NCBI GenBank assembly: GCA_012522705.1
Contig: JAAYJY010000185.1
Span: 1-10,171, forward strand
DNA length: 10,171 nucleotides
Direction of reading: 5' to 3'
DNA from: Syntrophomonadaceae bacterium
GTDB lineage: Bacteria > Bacillota > Syntrophomonadia > Syntrophomonadales > Syntrophomonadaceae
Of this stretch, positions 1 through 9,005 are shown one piece after another; within the stretch, counting starts at the first letter, position 1; every line of letters starts with the position of its first letter. The position numbers were made by a program, and so were the translations under genes. The notes under the pieces were generated by a model. That model saw nothing but the letters and a program-made list of their open reading frames with translations, had not been told where the DNA came from and did no database searches.

Positions 1-243
1 GGGCTGCGGCAGGCGGTGGCCGAGGAGGCCAAACCATTGGATCTGGAGAAGGAGTACGCGGACCGTTTCCCGATAGTTAAAACCAAACGCTTTGTAATGA
101 AACCAATGGACACCGAGGAGGCTATCATGCAGATGAATCTGCTGGGACACAATTTCTTCATGTTCTATAATGCCAACACTGGTTCCATAAACGTGGTTTA
201 CAAGCGCATGGACGGCAACTACGGCTTGATCGAGCCCGACTAA
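1..243 (+). CDS. hpf: Ribosome hibernation promoting factor, long form, C-terminal fragment (cut by window edge)
   Basis: The open frame runs from base 1 to a TAA at 241-243 and encodes 80 residues of a gene that begins outside the window. The GTG at 16 is only an internal codon, so no start is present here. The segment matches the conserved C-terminal domain of long HPF: an acidic/lysine linker, then IVKTKRFVMKPM, a stretch ending LLGHNFFMFYNA, and a closing GNYGLIEP motif. In the family this domain dimerises the protein and drives 70S ribosomes into inactive 100S dimers in stationary phase; the N-terminal domain that occupies the decoding site is not visible. Its position just ahead of secA and prfB is the order seen in Bacillus and many clostridia. 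An intrinsic terminator follows 51 bp after the stop, so hpf is likely the end of its own transcript. Confidence 0.93.
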   Translation, partial: GLRQAVAEEAKPLDLEKEYADRFPIVKTKRFVMKPMDTEEAIMQMNLLGHNFFMFYNANTGSINVVYKRMDGNYGLIEPD

Positions 244-244
244 G

Positions 245-274
245 TTGCTTGGTACGGGGCAGAAATGCTACTAT
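245..274 (+). promoter_or_regulatory. Candidate sigma-A promoter for secA with extended -10
   Basis: TTGCTT (245-250) is separated by 18 bp from TACTAT (269-274), and TG at 266-267 sits one base before the hexamer, giving an extended -10 (TGCTACTAT). The match is 3/6 at -35 and 4/6 at -10. Transcription would begin near 281, upstream of the hairpin at 295-313 and of the secA start. This is a visual match only; the alternative is that secA is transcribed by read-through from hpf. Confidence 0.35.
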
Positions 275-294
275 AAAAAAGCATCCATATGCTA

Positions 295-321
295 GGGAAC
301 CTTACTGGTTCCCCTTTTTTT
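295..321 (+). terminator. Intrinsic terminator after hpf, directly before the secA ribosome binding site
   Basis: GGGAACC (295-301) and GGTTCCC (307-313) form a perfect 7-bp stem with loop TTACT. One C follows, then seven Ts (315-321). A second small inverted repeat, AGCAT/ATGCT (280-284 and 289-293, loop CCAT), lies just 5' of it. The T tract ends only six bases before the secA Shine-Dalgarno sequence. Confidence 0.85.
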
Positions 322-326
322 GAAAA

Positions 327-331
327 GAGGG
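327..331 (+). promoter_or_regulatory. secA ribosome binding site that decides the start codon
   Basis: GAGGG lies 9 bases before GTG 341. The upstream in-frame TTG at 320 falls inside the terminator T tract and has no Shine-Dalgarno sequence before it, so GTG 341 is preferred. Confidence 0.8.
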
Positions 332-340
332 TTAGTAAAA

Positions 341-2833
<2,493 letters not shown>

Positions 2834-2860
2834 TAACGATAAAATTACGGTAACCGGGAT

Positions 2861-2868
2861 GAGGTGAT
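2861..2868 (+). promoter_or_regulatory. Strong prfB ribosome binding site
   Basis: GAGGTGAT is an eight-base complement to the 16S rRNA 3' end and sits four bases before TTG 2873. It marks the translation start of the short zero-frame leader that carries the recoding site. Confidence 0.85.
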
Positions 2869-2872
2869 TATT

Positions 2873-3971
2873 TTGATTGAGGATCCGCGGGGCACTATTG
2901 CTTCCATTATCAACAGTCTGAATGAGATGAGGGTTTCTCTTTGACATTGCTAATATTGAGATGGAGATAGGCAAGCTTCATCAATCGACCCTTGCGGAAG
3001 ATTTTTGGGGTGAGAACCAGGAAGCCCAGAAGGTTCTTAAACGGATAAGCGACATGCAGTCCACAGTGGACAAATTTAAAGGGTTTTGGGATGAAGCTCA
3101 GTTCATCAAGGAAATGATGGATATGGCCGAATCAGAAGGCGAGACGGAAATATATCGCGACACGGTCCGGGATCTGGAGCGTCTGGCCAAGAGGTTTGAA
3201 GAATATGAACTGGTGATTCTCTTTGCCGGTGAAAACGATGCGGGCAACGCCATCATTTCCATGCACGCTGGCGCCGGGGGAACCGAAGCCCAGGATTGTG
3301 TAGGGATTCTCCTGCGGATGTATACCCGCTGGGCTGAGGATTCAGGATACACTGTGGAGATAATGGATTTCCTGGCCGGGGATGAAGCCGGGGTAAAGAG
3401 TGTTACCTTTATGGTCTCCGGTTTGTATGCTTATGGTAAATTAAAATGCGAGGAAGGTGTTCATCGCCTGATCCGTATCTCCCCCTTCGATTCTTCAGGC
3501 CGCCGCCACACCTCCTTCGCTTCAGTGGCTGTCCTGCCGGAGATAGGTGACGATATTGCCGTCGATATAAACCCCGAGGATTTGCGCATCGATACCTTCC
3601 GTTCCGGGGGTGCCGGGGGTCAGCACGTAAACAAGACTGACTCGGCGGTGCGGATAACCCACCTCCCCACCGGGATCGTGGCCCAGTGCCAGAACGAACG
3701 CTCCCAGTACAGTAACCGGTTGGCGGCGATGAAGATATTGACGGCCCGACTCTATGAACTCAAGCAAAAAGAACGTGAGGATAGCCTGCAGAAAATCAAG
3801 GGAGAATATAAGGAGATAGCTTGGGGCAGTCAGATTCGCACCTACACTTTGAACCCATTTTCCCTGATCAAAGACCACCGCAGCAATATGGAGGCGGGCA
3901 ATGTTCAGGCAGTAATGGATGGCGATCTAGACGGGTTCATCAATGCCTGCCTGCGGATGAAGAGAGAATAA
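2873..3971 (+). CDS. prfB: Peptide chain release factor 2, made by programmed +1 frameshift
   Basis: RF2 recognises UGA and UAA in the ribosomal A site and triggers peptide release. Translation starts at TTG 2873, reads 23 codons to CTT (2939-2941), meets an in-frame TGA (2942-2944), and must shift +1 to continue at GAC (2943-2945). Joining 2873-2941 with 2943-3971 gives 365 residues, the same length as E. coli RF2. In the joined product the SPF stop-codon recognition tripeptide is at residues 203-205 (context RISPFDSSGRRH), and the catalytic GGQ is at 248-250 (context SGGAGGQHVNKT). SPF rather than the PxT motif separates it from RF1. An annotation starting at ATG 2961 would wrongly lose the N-terminus. 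It follows secA by 39 bp and is followed after 15 bp by transketolase, so co-transcription is likely. Level is expected to be self-regulated through the frameshift. Confidence 0.97.
2929..2945 (+). promoter_or_regulatory. Programmed +1 ribosomal frameshift site of prfB
   Basis: An internal Shine-Dalgarno-like GAGGG (2929-2933) precedes the slippery CTT codon, followed by TGA and a C (CTTTGAC, 2939-2945). The spacing from AGG to CTT equals that of the E. coli site (AGGGGGTATCTTTGAC). Known mechanism: when RF2 is scarce, the ribosome pauses at UGA and the P-site tRNA-Leu slips from CUU to UUU. When RF2 is abundant, a 23-residue peptide is terminated. Confidence 0.96.
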
Positions 3972-3986
3972 TAACGGGAGGTATAT

Positions 3987-4835
3987 GTGAGAGAGATTAC
4001 GGAGAGTACGATCCACGCAGTGGAAACTAAAGCTCGGTCACTTCGCCGGCATATCATAAGCATGCTGGGGGAGGCTGGTTCGGGCCATTCCGGTGGTTCT
4101 CTGTCGGCCGCCGATATCGTGGCGTGCCTATACTTCTGGGAAATGAATGTCGATCCTCATGAGCCTCACAAACCGGACCGGGACCGTTTCGTGCTCAGCA
4201 AAGGACACGCCGCCCCTGTGTTATACGCCGCCCTGGCAGAAAAGGGATTTTTTCCGGTCATTGAACTGGATAGCCTTCGCAAACTGGGCAGCCGCCTGCA
4301 GGGACACCCCGACATGAATAAATTGTCTGGGGTAGAAGCGTCGACTGGATCCCTGGGGCAGGGTATCTCCTGGGCGGTAGGTATGGCCTTGGCCGAAAGG
4401 ATGAATGGCCCTGACCGCTACCGGATTTATGCCCTGCTGGGTGATGGGGAAATCGAGGAGGGCCTGGTTTGGGAGGCTTTGATGGCGGCGGCTCATTACA
4501 AGCTGGACAACCTTACCGCATTCCTGGATCACAACCGACTCCAGATAGACGGACCCATTGCCGAGGTCATGTCACCGGAACCGGTGGCTGACAAATTCAG
4601 GGCCTTCGGCTGGGAAACCCTGGTCATCGACGGTCATGACATCAGCCAAATAATGCAGGCATTGGAATTGGCCCGCAGCACCACTGGCAGACCCACGGCT
4701 ATTATCGCCGATACCGTAAAAGGTAAAGGCTGCTCCTTCATGGAAAATAAAGCTGAGTGGCATGGTACCGCCCCTAATCGCGAGCAGACCATTCAGGCTC
4801 TGGAAGAACTGGAGGTCAGCCCTCAGCGGGCTTAA
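3987..4835 (+). CDS. Transketolase, N-terminal (TPP diphosphate-binding) subunit
   Basis: This 282-residue protein covers the first half of transketolase. Motifs include GSGHSGG near the start (H34), SKGHAAP, the GHPDM segment, STGSLGQG, and the TPP/Mg motif beginning GDGEIEEG (G152-D153-G154) and closing at N183 in LDHNRLQIDG. With the C-terminal half encoded next door it should form the heteromeric enzyme that transfers two-carbon ketol units between pentose and hexose phosphates in the non-oxidative pentose phosphate pathway. The start is GTG 3987, five bases after GGAGG (3977-3981). An ATG overlapping it at 3985 is out of frame and runs straight into TGA. Split transketolases are known from archaea and many clostridia, so the short length is not a truncation. 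The other half follows after 55 bp. Confidence 0.95.
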   Translation: MREITESTIHAVETKARSLRRHIISMLGEAGSGHSGGSLSAADIVACLYFWEMNVDPHEPHKPDRDRFVLSKGHAAPVLYAALAEKGFFPVIELDSLRKLGSRLQGHPDMNKLSGVEASTGSLGQGISWAVGMALAERMNGPDRYRIYALLGDGEIEEGLVWEALMAAAHYKLDNLTAFLDHNRLQIDGPIAEVMSPEPVADKFRAFGWETLVIDGHDISQIMQALELARSTTGRPTAIIADTVKGKGCSFMENKAEWHGTAPNREQTIQALEELEVSPQRA

Positions 4836-4890
4836 GGTCTTTTTTTAAACATATGCTGAACCAATCGTCATTATTTAAGGGGGTACTGAT

Positions 4891-5826
4891 TTGGAAAAGC
4901 AAGCCACTCGGGATGCCTATGGGAAGGCTTTGGTCGAGTTGGGACGAAAGTACGGCGATGTAGTGGTATTGGACGCGGATCTATCCAAATCAACCAAGAC
5001 GGCTGATTTCGCCAAGGTATTTCCGGACCGTTTTATAAATGCCGGGGTTGCCGAGCAGAATATGATGGGGATGGCTGCCGGTCTGGCTGCCTCGGGAAAG
5101 GTGCCGTTCGCCAGTTCCTTTGCAATTTTTGCAACGGGGCGGGCTTTTGAAATCGTCCGCAATTCACTGGCCTATGCCAATCTGAATGTAAAGATATGCG
5201 CCACCCATGCCGGGCTTACGGTCGGCGAGGATGGAGGTTCCCATCAATCGGTGGAAGACCTGGCCATTATGCGCTGCGTACCAAATATCACCGTAGTGGC
5301 CCCCGCTGATGGCGTCTCCACCCGGCAGGCGGTAGCAGCGGTTTATCATCACCCCGGTCCGGTGTACTTAAGGCTGGGGCGTCCGGCGGTGCCGGTGATA
5401 TATGATGAAAGCCTGAGTTTTCGCATCGGCCGGGGTATCGTGCTGCGCGCCGGCAAAGATGCGACCCTGATTGGCTGTGGGATAATGGTGGCCAAATGCC
5501 TGGAGGCAGCTGATCGTTTGCGGGCGGAAGGAATCGATGTCTCAGTGGTCGATATGCATACCATCAAACCAATTGACCGGGATCTGATCGCCCGCAAAGC
5601 CCATGAGACCGGGGCCATCCTAACCGTGGAGGAACACAGTGTATTGGGCGGATTGGGCGGCGCCGTATGTGAAGTGGTTTGTGAGCAATTCCCGGTCCCG
5701 GTAATGAGGATGGGCATCAATGACCAGTTTGGCCAATCCGGAACCCCCGATGACTTACTGGAGTATTATGGCCTCAGCGTCGCTATGATCATGGCCAACA
5801 CCCGGATATTGCTGTCGAAGAAATAA
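4891..5826 (+). CDS. Transketolase, C-terminal (pyrimidine-binding and C-terminal domain) subunit
   Basis: This 311-residue protein is the second half of transketolase. The pyrimidine-binding domain occupies roughly residues 1-165 and carries the conserved glutamate that activates the thiazolium cofactor, E55 in NAGVAEQNMMG, followed by FASSFAIFATGRAFE. The motif THAGLTVGEDGGSHQ and the later EEHSVLGGLGGAV of the C-terminal domain are also typical. It resembles the C-terminal half of DXS and pyruvate dehydrogenase E1-beta, but the partner gene upstream and the GEDGGSHQ region favour transketolase. Start is TTG 4891, seven bases after AAGGGGG (4877-4883). The gene ends 31 bp before a strong intrinsic terminator that probably closes the secA-prfB-transketolase transcription unit. 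The alternative identity, part of another two-subunit TPP enzyme, is much less likely. Confidence 0.95.
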   Translation: MEKQATRDAYGKALVELGRKYGDVVVLDADLSKSTKTADFAKVFPDRFINAGVAEQNMMGMAAGLAASGKVPFASSFAIFATGRAFEIVRNSLAYANLNVKICATHAGLTVGEDGGSHQSVEDLAIMRCVPNITVVAPADGVSTRQAVAAVYHHPGPVYLRLGRPAVPVIYDESLSFRIGRGIVLRAGKDATLIGCGIMVAKCLEAADRLRAEGIDVSVVDMHTIKPIDRDLIARKAHETGAILTVEEHSVLGGLGGAVCEVVCEQFPVPVMRMGINDQFGQSGTPDDLLEYYGLSVAMIMANTRILLSKK

Positions 5827-5857
5827 ATTCCTGTGGGAAAATTGGAGACTTTTGCAG

Positions 5858-5884
5858 AAACCACCTATTAAAGGTGGTTTTTTT
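5858..5884 (+). terminator. Intrinsic terminator after the transketolase genes
   Basis: AAACCACCT (5858-5866) pairs with AGGTGGTTT (5872-5880) in a perfect 9-bp stem with loop ATTAA. The 3' arm runs into a seven-T tract (5878-5884). It separates the upstream operon from ftsEX. Confidence 0.92.
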
Positions 5885-5885
5885 G

Positions 5886-5894
5886 TGTTATTAT
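5886..5894 (+). promoter_or_regulatory. Candidate extended -10 promoter for ftsE
   Basis: TGTTATTAT holds the extended -10 TG, one spacer base, and TATTAT (5/6 match to TATAAT) just after the preceding terminator. No good -35 hexamer lies 16-18 bp upstream, as expected for some extended -10 promoters. Transcription would start near 5901. A second weaker pair, TTGTCA (5920-5925) with TACATA (5943-5948) at 17 bp, would start transcription on top of the ribosome binding site and is less plausible. Confidence 0.35.
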
Positions 5895-5903
5895 TAAAAC
5901 GAT

Positions 5904-5937
5904 GGACATCTTGTCGGGCTTGTCAGGAAGGATGTCC
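5904..5937 (+). promoter_or_regulatory. Leader hairpin upstream of ftsE
   Basis: GGACATCTT (5904-5912) can pair with AGGATGTCC (5929-5937) over nine positions with one G-U pair, leaving a 16-base loop. If transcription starts near 5901, this stem sits at the very 5' end of the ftsEX mRNA, ahead of the GGAGGA at 5955-5960. The role is unknown; transcript stabilisation is one inference. Confidence 0.4.
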
Positions 5938-5964
5938 TGGCGTACATACATTCCGGAGGAATCG

Positions 5965-6639
5965 ATGCTGGTCCAATTCTACAATGTCACCAAGGTTTAT
6001 ACTAACGGAGTGAAAGCGCTCAATGACGTCTCGCTGAAGATAGAGCGGGGTGAATTCATCTTCCTTATGGGTCCCAGCGGGGCCGGGAAGTCTACCTTTA
6101 TAAAGATGCTCTTTCGGGAGGAACTGCCCACCCAGGGACAGATTTTTATATCGTCACGCAGTATTGTGCGCATGAAACGCCGTGAGGTTCCTCATCTGCG
6201 CCGCAGTATGGGGGTGGTCTTCCAAGACTTCAAACTGCTGGAGAACAAGACGGTAGTGGAGAATATCGCTTTCGCCATGAAAGTGGTTGGCTTGGGCAAC
6301 CGCGAGATAGCCGCCCGCACCGCGGAAGTGATCAATATGGTGGGCTTGAAGGGCAAGGAGGACTCTTTCCCCGGACAGCTCTCCGGCGGCGAGCAGCAGC
6401 GAGTGGGGATAGCCAGGGCCATAGCCAATCGTCCCCTCCTGCTCATAGCCGATGAACCTTCCGGTAATCTGGATATGGTTACCGCGGAAGGGATAATGGA
6501 GTTACTTTACAATATCAATCGCAAGGGGACGACTGTGATCATGGCTACCCATGCCCGCGAACTGGTCAGGGACGCAGGCAAACGGATTATCACCCTGGAA
6601 GCCGGCCAGGTCGTTTCCGATTTGTGCACCCTGGAGTAG
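5965..6639 (+). CDS. ftsE: FtsE, ATPase of the FtsEX cell-division ABC complex
   Basis: This gene encodes a 224-residue cytoplasmic ATP-binding protein that pairs with FtsX and transmits ATP hydrolysis across the membrane to control peptidoglycan hydrolases. ATG 5965 has GGAGG (5955-5959) five bases upstream and gives the family N-terminus LVQFYNVTKVY. An in-frame ATG at 5902 would add 21 unconserved residues and lies in the leader hairpin. Motifs: Walker A GPSGAGKST (36-44), Q-loop region VVFQDFKLLENKTV, signature LSGGEQQR (139-146), Walker B LLLIADEP (D163, E164), D-loop GNLD and switch histidine H196 in ATHARE. The usual DEPTGNLD reads DEPSGNLD here, a conservative change. All catalytic residues are present. 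The stop lies five bases before ftsX, implying translational coupling. It is distinguished from other ABC ATPases mainly by that neighbour. Confidence 0.97.
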   Translation: MLVQFYNVTKVYTNGVKALNDVSLKIERGEFIFLMGPSGAGKSTFIKMLFREELPTQGQIFISSRSIVRMKRREVPHLRRSMGVVFQDFKLLENKTVVENIAFAMKVVGLGNREIAARTAEVINMVGLKGKEDSFPGQLSGGEQQRVGIARAIANRPLLLIADEPSGNLDMVTAEGIMELLYNINRKGTTVIMATHARELVRDAGKRIITLEAGQVVSDLCTLE

Positions 6640-6644
6640 CAGCA

Positions 6645-7532
6645 ATGATCTTGAAGAATTTTGGCTATTTTTTAAAAGAAGCCTTGATATCCCTATCCCG
6701 CAACCGGGTTTTGAGTCTGGCTACCGTAACTACTATGGCGGTCTGTATATTTTTCCTTGGCGTAGCGGTTTTGTTGACTGTCAATGCCGGCAACTTCATG
6801 AACCAACTGGAGTCTGACATCGAGATTATCGCCTATTTGGACGACCCTTTGACGGATGAGGAATTAAAAGACGTCGAAACTGATATTCAGTCCACGGCAG
6901 GGGTGCAGGAGGTAACCTTCGTCTCCAAGGAGGAAGCCCTGCAGCGCCTGCAGGAGAAATTCTCCCAAGAGGACTATGATCTGCAGCAGACCCTGGGCAA
7001 GAATCCTCTGCCCAACAGTTTTGAGATAAAAGCGCTGAATCCTCAGGAGGTGGCCCAGGTGGCCCAGGCGATCGGGGATATCCCGGGGATATATAAGGTC
7101 AATTACGGACAGGGTTTGGTAGAGAAATTATTCCAGGTGACCAAATGGGTCAGGATACTTAGCATGGTGTTCATGGTTATCCTGGCTTTGGGGGCGATTT
7201 TCCTGATCGCCACTACCATCAGACTAGCGGTCTTTTCCCGCCGCAAAGAAATATATCTAATGAAGTTGATCGGTGCCACCGATTGGTTCATACGCTGGCC
7301 TTTCTTCATCGAAGGGATAATGATGGGCCTGATAGGGGCTCTGATAGCCATCGGCTTGTTAGCGGGGGGCTATACATCATTGATCAATAGCGCCCAAACT
7401 GCCCTGTTCTTTATTCCGCTGGTCAGTCAGCAGAATTTTCTCGTGCAGGTTTATATGGGCCTGGTGGCAGTAGGTGCTGTTTTGGGAATCATCGGAACGT
7501 ATATATCTTTAAACCGCTTCTTGAATGTTTAG
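6645..7532 (+). CDS. ftsX: FtsX, membrane subunit of the FtsEX complex
   Basis: This gene encodes a 295-residue integral membrane protein with the FtsX layout: a cytoplasmic N-terminus, a first membrane segment near residues 22-46, an extracellular domain of about 120 residues (roughly 47-168), and three more membrane segments near 171-193, 220-243 and 267-288. The segment FSRRKEIYLMKLIGAT between the second and third membrane helices is the characteristic FtsX/MacB-type cytoplasmic coupling motif. Start ATG 6645 is preceded by GGAG (6633-6636), which overlaps the end of ftsE. An upstream in-frame GTG at 6624 lies inside ftsE and lacks a site. In the family, the outer domain binds a coiled-coil hydrolase or hydrolase activator. 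The gene 144 bp downstream encodes just such a protein. Confidence 0.96.
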   Translation: MILKNFGYFLKEALISLSRNRVLSLATVTTMAVCIFFLGVAVLLTVNAGNFMNQLESDIEIIAYLDDPLTDEELKDVETDIQSTAGVQEVTFVSKEEALQRLQEKFSQEDYDLQQTLGKNPLPNSFEIKALNPQEVAQVAQAIGDIPGIYKVNYGQGLVEKLFQVTKWVRILSMVFMVILALGAIFLIATTIRLAVFSRRKEIYLMKLIGATDWFIRWPFFIEGIMMGLIGALIAIGLLAGGYTSLINSAQTALFFIPLVSQQNFLVQVYMGLVAVGAVLGIIGTYISLNRFLNV

Positions 7533-7676
7533 TGTTAGGGCTTTGGGAGAAGGGGCGATGGGAACCTATCGGCAGAATCTGGTTGGAGGGCACCGGTGGT
7601 TCAGAAGAAATCTTGGCAGGGGCATGGGTGGAGATTTGTCAACTGGGAGAGTTGGAGAGGGGGAGTGGGCGTACTG

Positions 7677-8804
7677 ATGCGGAGACAAAGAACGTTTATT
7701 GGATTTATTGCCTTGGTGATGATGATGGTCATGATTCTTCCGGTTAGTGCCGACCAGTTAAGTGATCAGCAGAAGTTGCTGGATAGCTTGAATAAGAGGA
7801 TGGAGGCTACCCAGAAGAACCTGAACCAGGCTTCCCGGGCGGAAAAGACCATCCTCGGTGAAGTGCAGGGCATCGAAGAGAATGCTGAGCGGACCCAAAA
7901 GGAAATAGATGAACTGACCAGTAACATTGCTCGTCTGCAGGGCAGGATAGCGACCCTGAATAAGGAGATAAAGATCCATCAGGACGAGTTGGACAAGCAG
8001 GTGGCCATTCTGGGGGAGAGACTGGTAGTGATCTATGAACAGAGGGATATCTCATACCTGGAGGTTTTGTTGGGATCCACCGACATAAAAGACCTTATCA
8101 CCCGGATGGATATGCTTGGTACCATTATCGACCAGGACAAGGAATTGATAGAAGAAATCAACCTGCGCAAAAAGGAACTCGACAATAAGAAGGCCGACCT
8201 GGACGTTCAGCAGCGAGAACTGGAATCCGCGCGGGTGACCTTGGTCGAAAAAAAGGCGAAACTGGCCGAGCAACTTAAACAGAAGAAGAAAACGCTGTCC
8301 AGCGTACAACAGGAACAGGCCAAGTATGCTCAAGCCATGAAGGAGTTGGAACAAGCCTCCGCTGAAGCCGAAGCCATGATCCTCAAGCTGCAGGGAAAAG
8401 GCGGCAGCATAGGGACCGGCACCTACACTTGGCCTACACCGGGTTATACCACAATCACCTCCGCTTATGGGATGAGATATCATCCGATATTGAAGGTTAA
8501 CAAGTTACATACCGGTATCGACATCGGGGCGCCCAGCGGGGCTAAGATAGTGGCGGCCGACAGTGGTAAAGTTATATATTCAGGGTGGTTGGGCGCCTAT
8601 GGTAACACCGTTATCGTCGACCACGGGGCCGGCCTTTCGACCCTATACGGACACCTATCCGCCCGCCAGGTAGAGGTAGGGGCCCGAGTGTCAAAAGGCC
8701 AGATGATTGGAAAAGTCGGCAGTACTGGGTGGAGCACCGGGCCTCACCTCCATTTCGAGGTGAGGAAGAATGGTAATCCCATCAACCCCAGATCCTATAT
8801 TTAG
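7677..8804 (+). CDS. Secreted coiled-coil M23 family peptidoglycan endopeptidase (EnvC-like layout, catalytically intact)
   Basis: This gene encodes a 375-residue precursor. Residues 1-25 form a signal peptide (basic MRRQR, hydrophobic FIGFIALVMMMVMIL, cleavage after VSA). Residues from about 26 to 240 are rich in E, K, Q and L with heptad-like spacing, indicating long coiled coils. A glycine-rich linker leads to a C-terminal M23/LytM domain. Predicted zinc ligands are H278 and D282 (HTGID) and H359 (HLHFE); the catalytic histidines are H326 (YGHLS) and H357. All are present, unlike in E. coli EnvC, whose LytM domain is degenerate. Expected activity is cleavage of peptide cross-links in the cell wall outside the membrane. 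ATG 7677 is chosen because it begins the signal peptide and follows a purine-rich GGGGGAG tract; GTG 7665 is possible, and GTG 7596 would add 27 residues ahead of the signal. Position after ftsEX suggests FtsEX controls it. Confidence 0.92.
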   Translation: MRRQRTFIGFIALVMMMVMILPVSADQLSDQQKLLDSLNKRMEATQKNLNQASRAEKTILGEVQGIEENAERTQKEIDELTSNIARLQGRIATLNKEIKIHQDELDKQVAILGERLVVIYEQRDISYLEVLLGSTDIKDLITRMDMLGTIIDQDKELIEEINLRKKELDNKKADLDVQQRELESARVTLVEKKAKLAEQLKQKKKTLSSVQQEQAKYAQAMKELEQASAEAEAMILKLQGKGGSIGTGTYTWPTPGYTTITSAYGMRYHPILKVNKLHTGIDIGAPSGAKIVAADSGKVIYSGWLGAYGNTVIVDHGAGLSTLYGHLSARQVEVGARVSKGQMIGKVGSTGWSTGPHLHFEVRKNGNPINPRSYI

Positions 8805-8817
8805 ACATAGCGGCTTA

Positions 8818-8838
8818 GCCGGAACCAGGTTTCCCGGC
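8818..8838 (+). repeat. Inverted repeat in the 3' untranslated region of the M23 peptidase gene
   Basis: GCCGGAA (8818-8824) can pair with TTCCCGGC (8831-8838) with one bulged C, loop CCAGGT. There is no T tract, so it is not itself a terminator. It lies between the stop codon and the intrinsic terminator at 8860. Confidence 0.5.
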
Positions 8839-8859
8839 AGTGTCGAAACGGATCAGAAG

Positions 8860-8892
8860 GGCCAGGAATTTATGCTATCCTGGCCTATTTTT
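8860..8892 (+). terminator. Intrinsic terminator after the M23 peptidase gene
   Basis: GGCCAGGA (8860-8867) pairs perfectly with TCCTGGCC (8878-8885) across a ten-base loop, followed by TA and five Ts (8888-8892). It likely ends the ftsE-ftsX-M23 transcript and makes ctpA a separate unit. Confidence 0.8.
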
Positions 8893-8939
8893 ATGGGCCG
8901 AGATTAGCGGGGCTTCATTGTTTTGCAGATTGGTTTAGA

Positions 8940-8966
8940 GTAACATTGATTCATGTAACATAATCA
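8940..8966 (+). promoter_or_regulatory. Imperfect palindrome and direct repeat upstream of ctpA, possible promoter/operator region
   Basis: TGATTcATG (8947-8955) mirrors CATAATCA (8959-8966) around TAA, with one extra C in the left arm. GTAACAT occurs twice, at 8940-8946 and 8955-8961, 15 bp apart (same helical face would need about 10 or 21 bp). AT-rich hexamers TAACAT (8941-8946) and CATAAT (8959-8964) could serve as -10 elements, but no convincing -35 is visible. The rest of the gap 8893-9005 shows nothing further I can name. Confidence 0.3.
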
Positions 8967-9005
8967 CGAGCGGTCAGCAATAAACTTGAACATGGTGGTG
9001 TATTT

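Noticed and set aside
320..340. TTG 320 as the secA start
   Set aside because: It lies in the terminator T tract, lacks a Shine-Dalgarno sequence and adds residues not typical of SecA; GTG 341 is well supported.
2942..2944. In-frame TGA suggesting that prfB is a pseudogene
   Set aside because: The context is the textbook CTT TGA C recoding site with an upstream Shine-Dalgarno-like element, so the gene is intact.
4818..4846. Possible terminator between the two transketolase genes (AGCCC/GGGCT stem and seven Ts)
   Set aside because: The stem is only 5 bp, lies in the coding end, and is separated from the T tract by seven bases, so it is unlikely to terminate efficiently.
3987..4890. Transketolase broken by a frameshift
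   Set aside because: Each half has its own start codon and ribosome binding site and ends at the normal domain boundary, matching known split transketolases.
7532..7747. A 71-residue open frame starting GTG 7532 in the gap between ftsX and the M23 gene
   Set aside because: It overlaps the last base of ftsX and the M23 signal peptide region, has no ribosome binding site and no recognisable motif; the gap is better read as untranslated.
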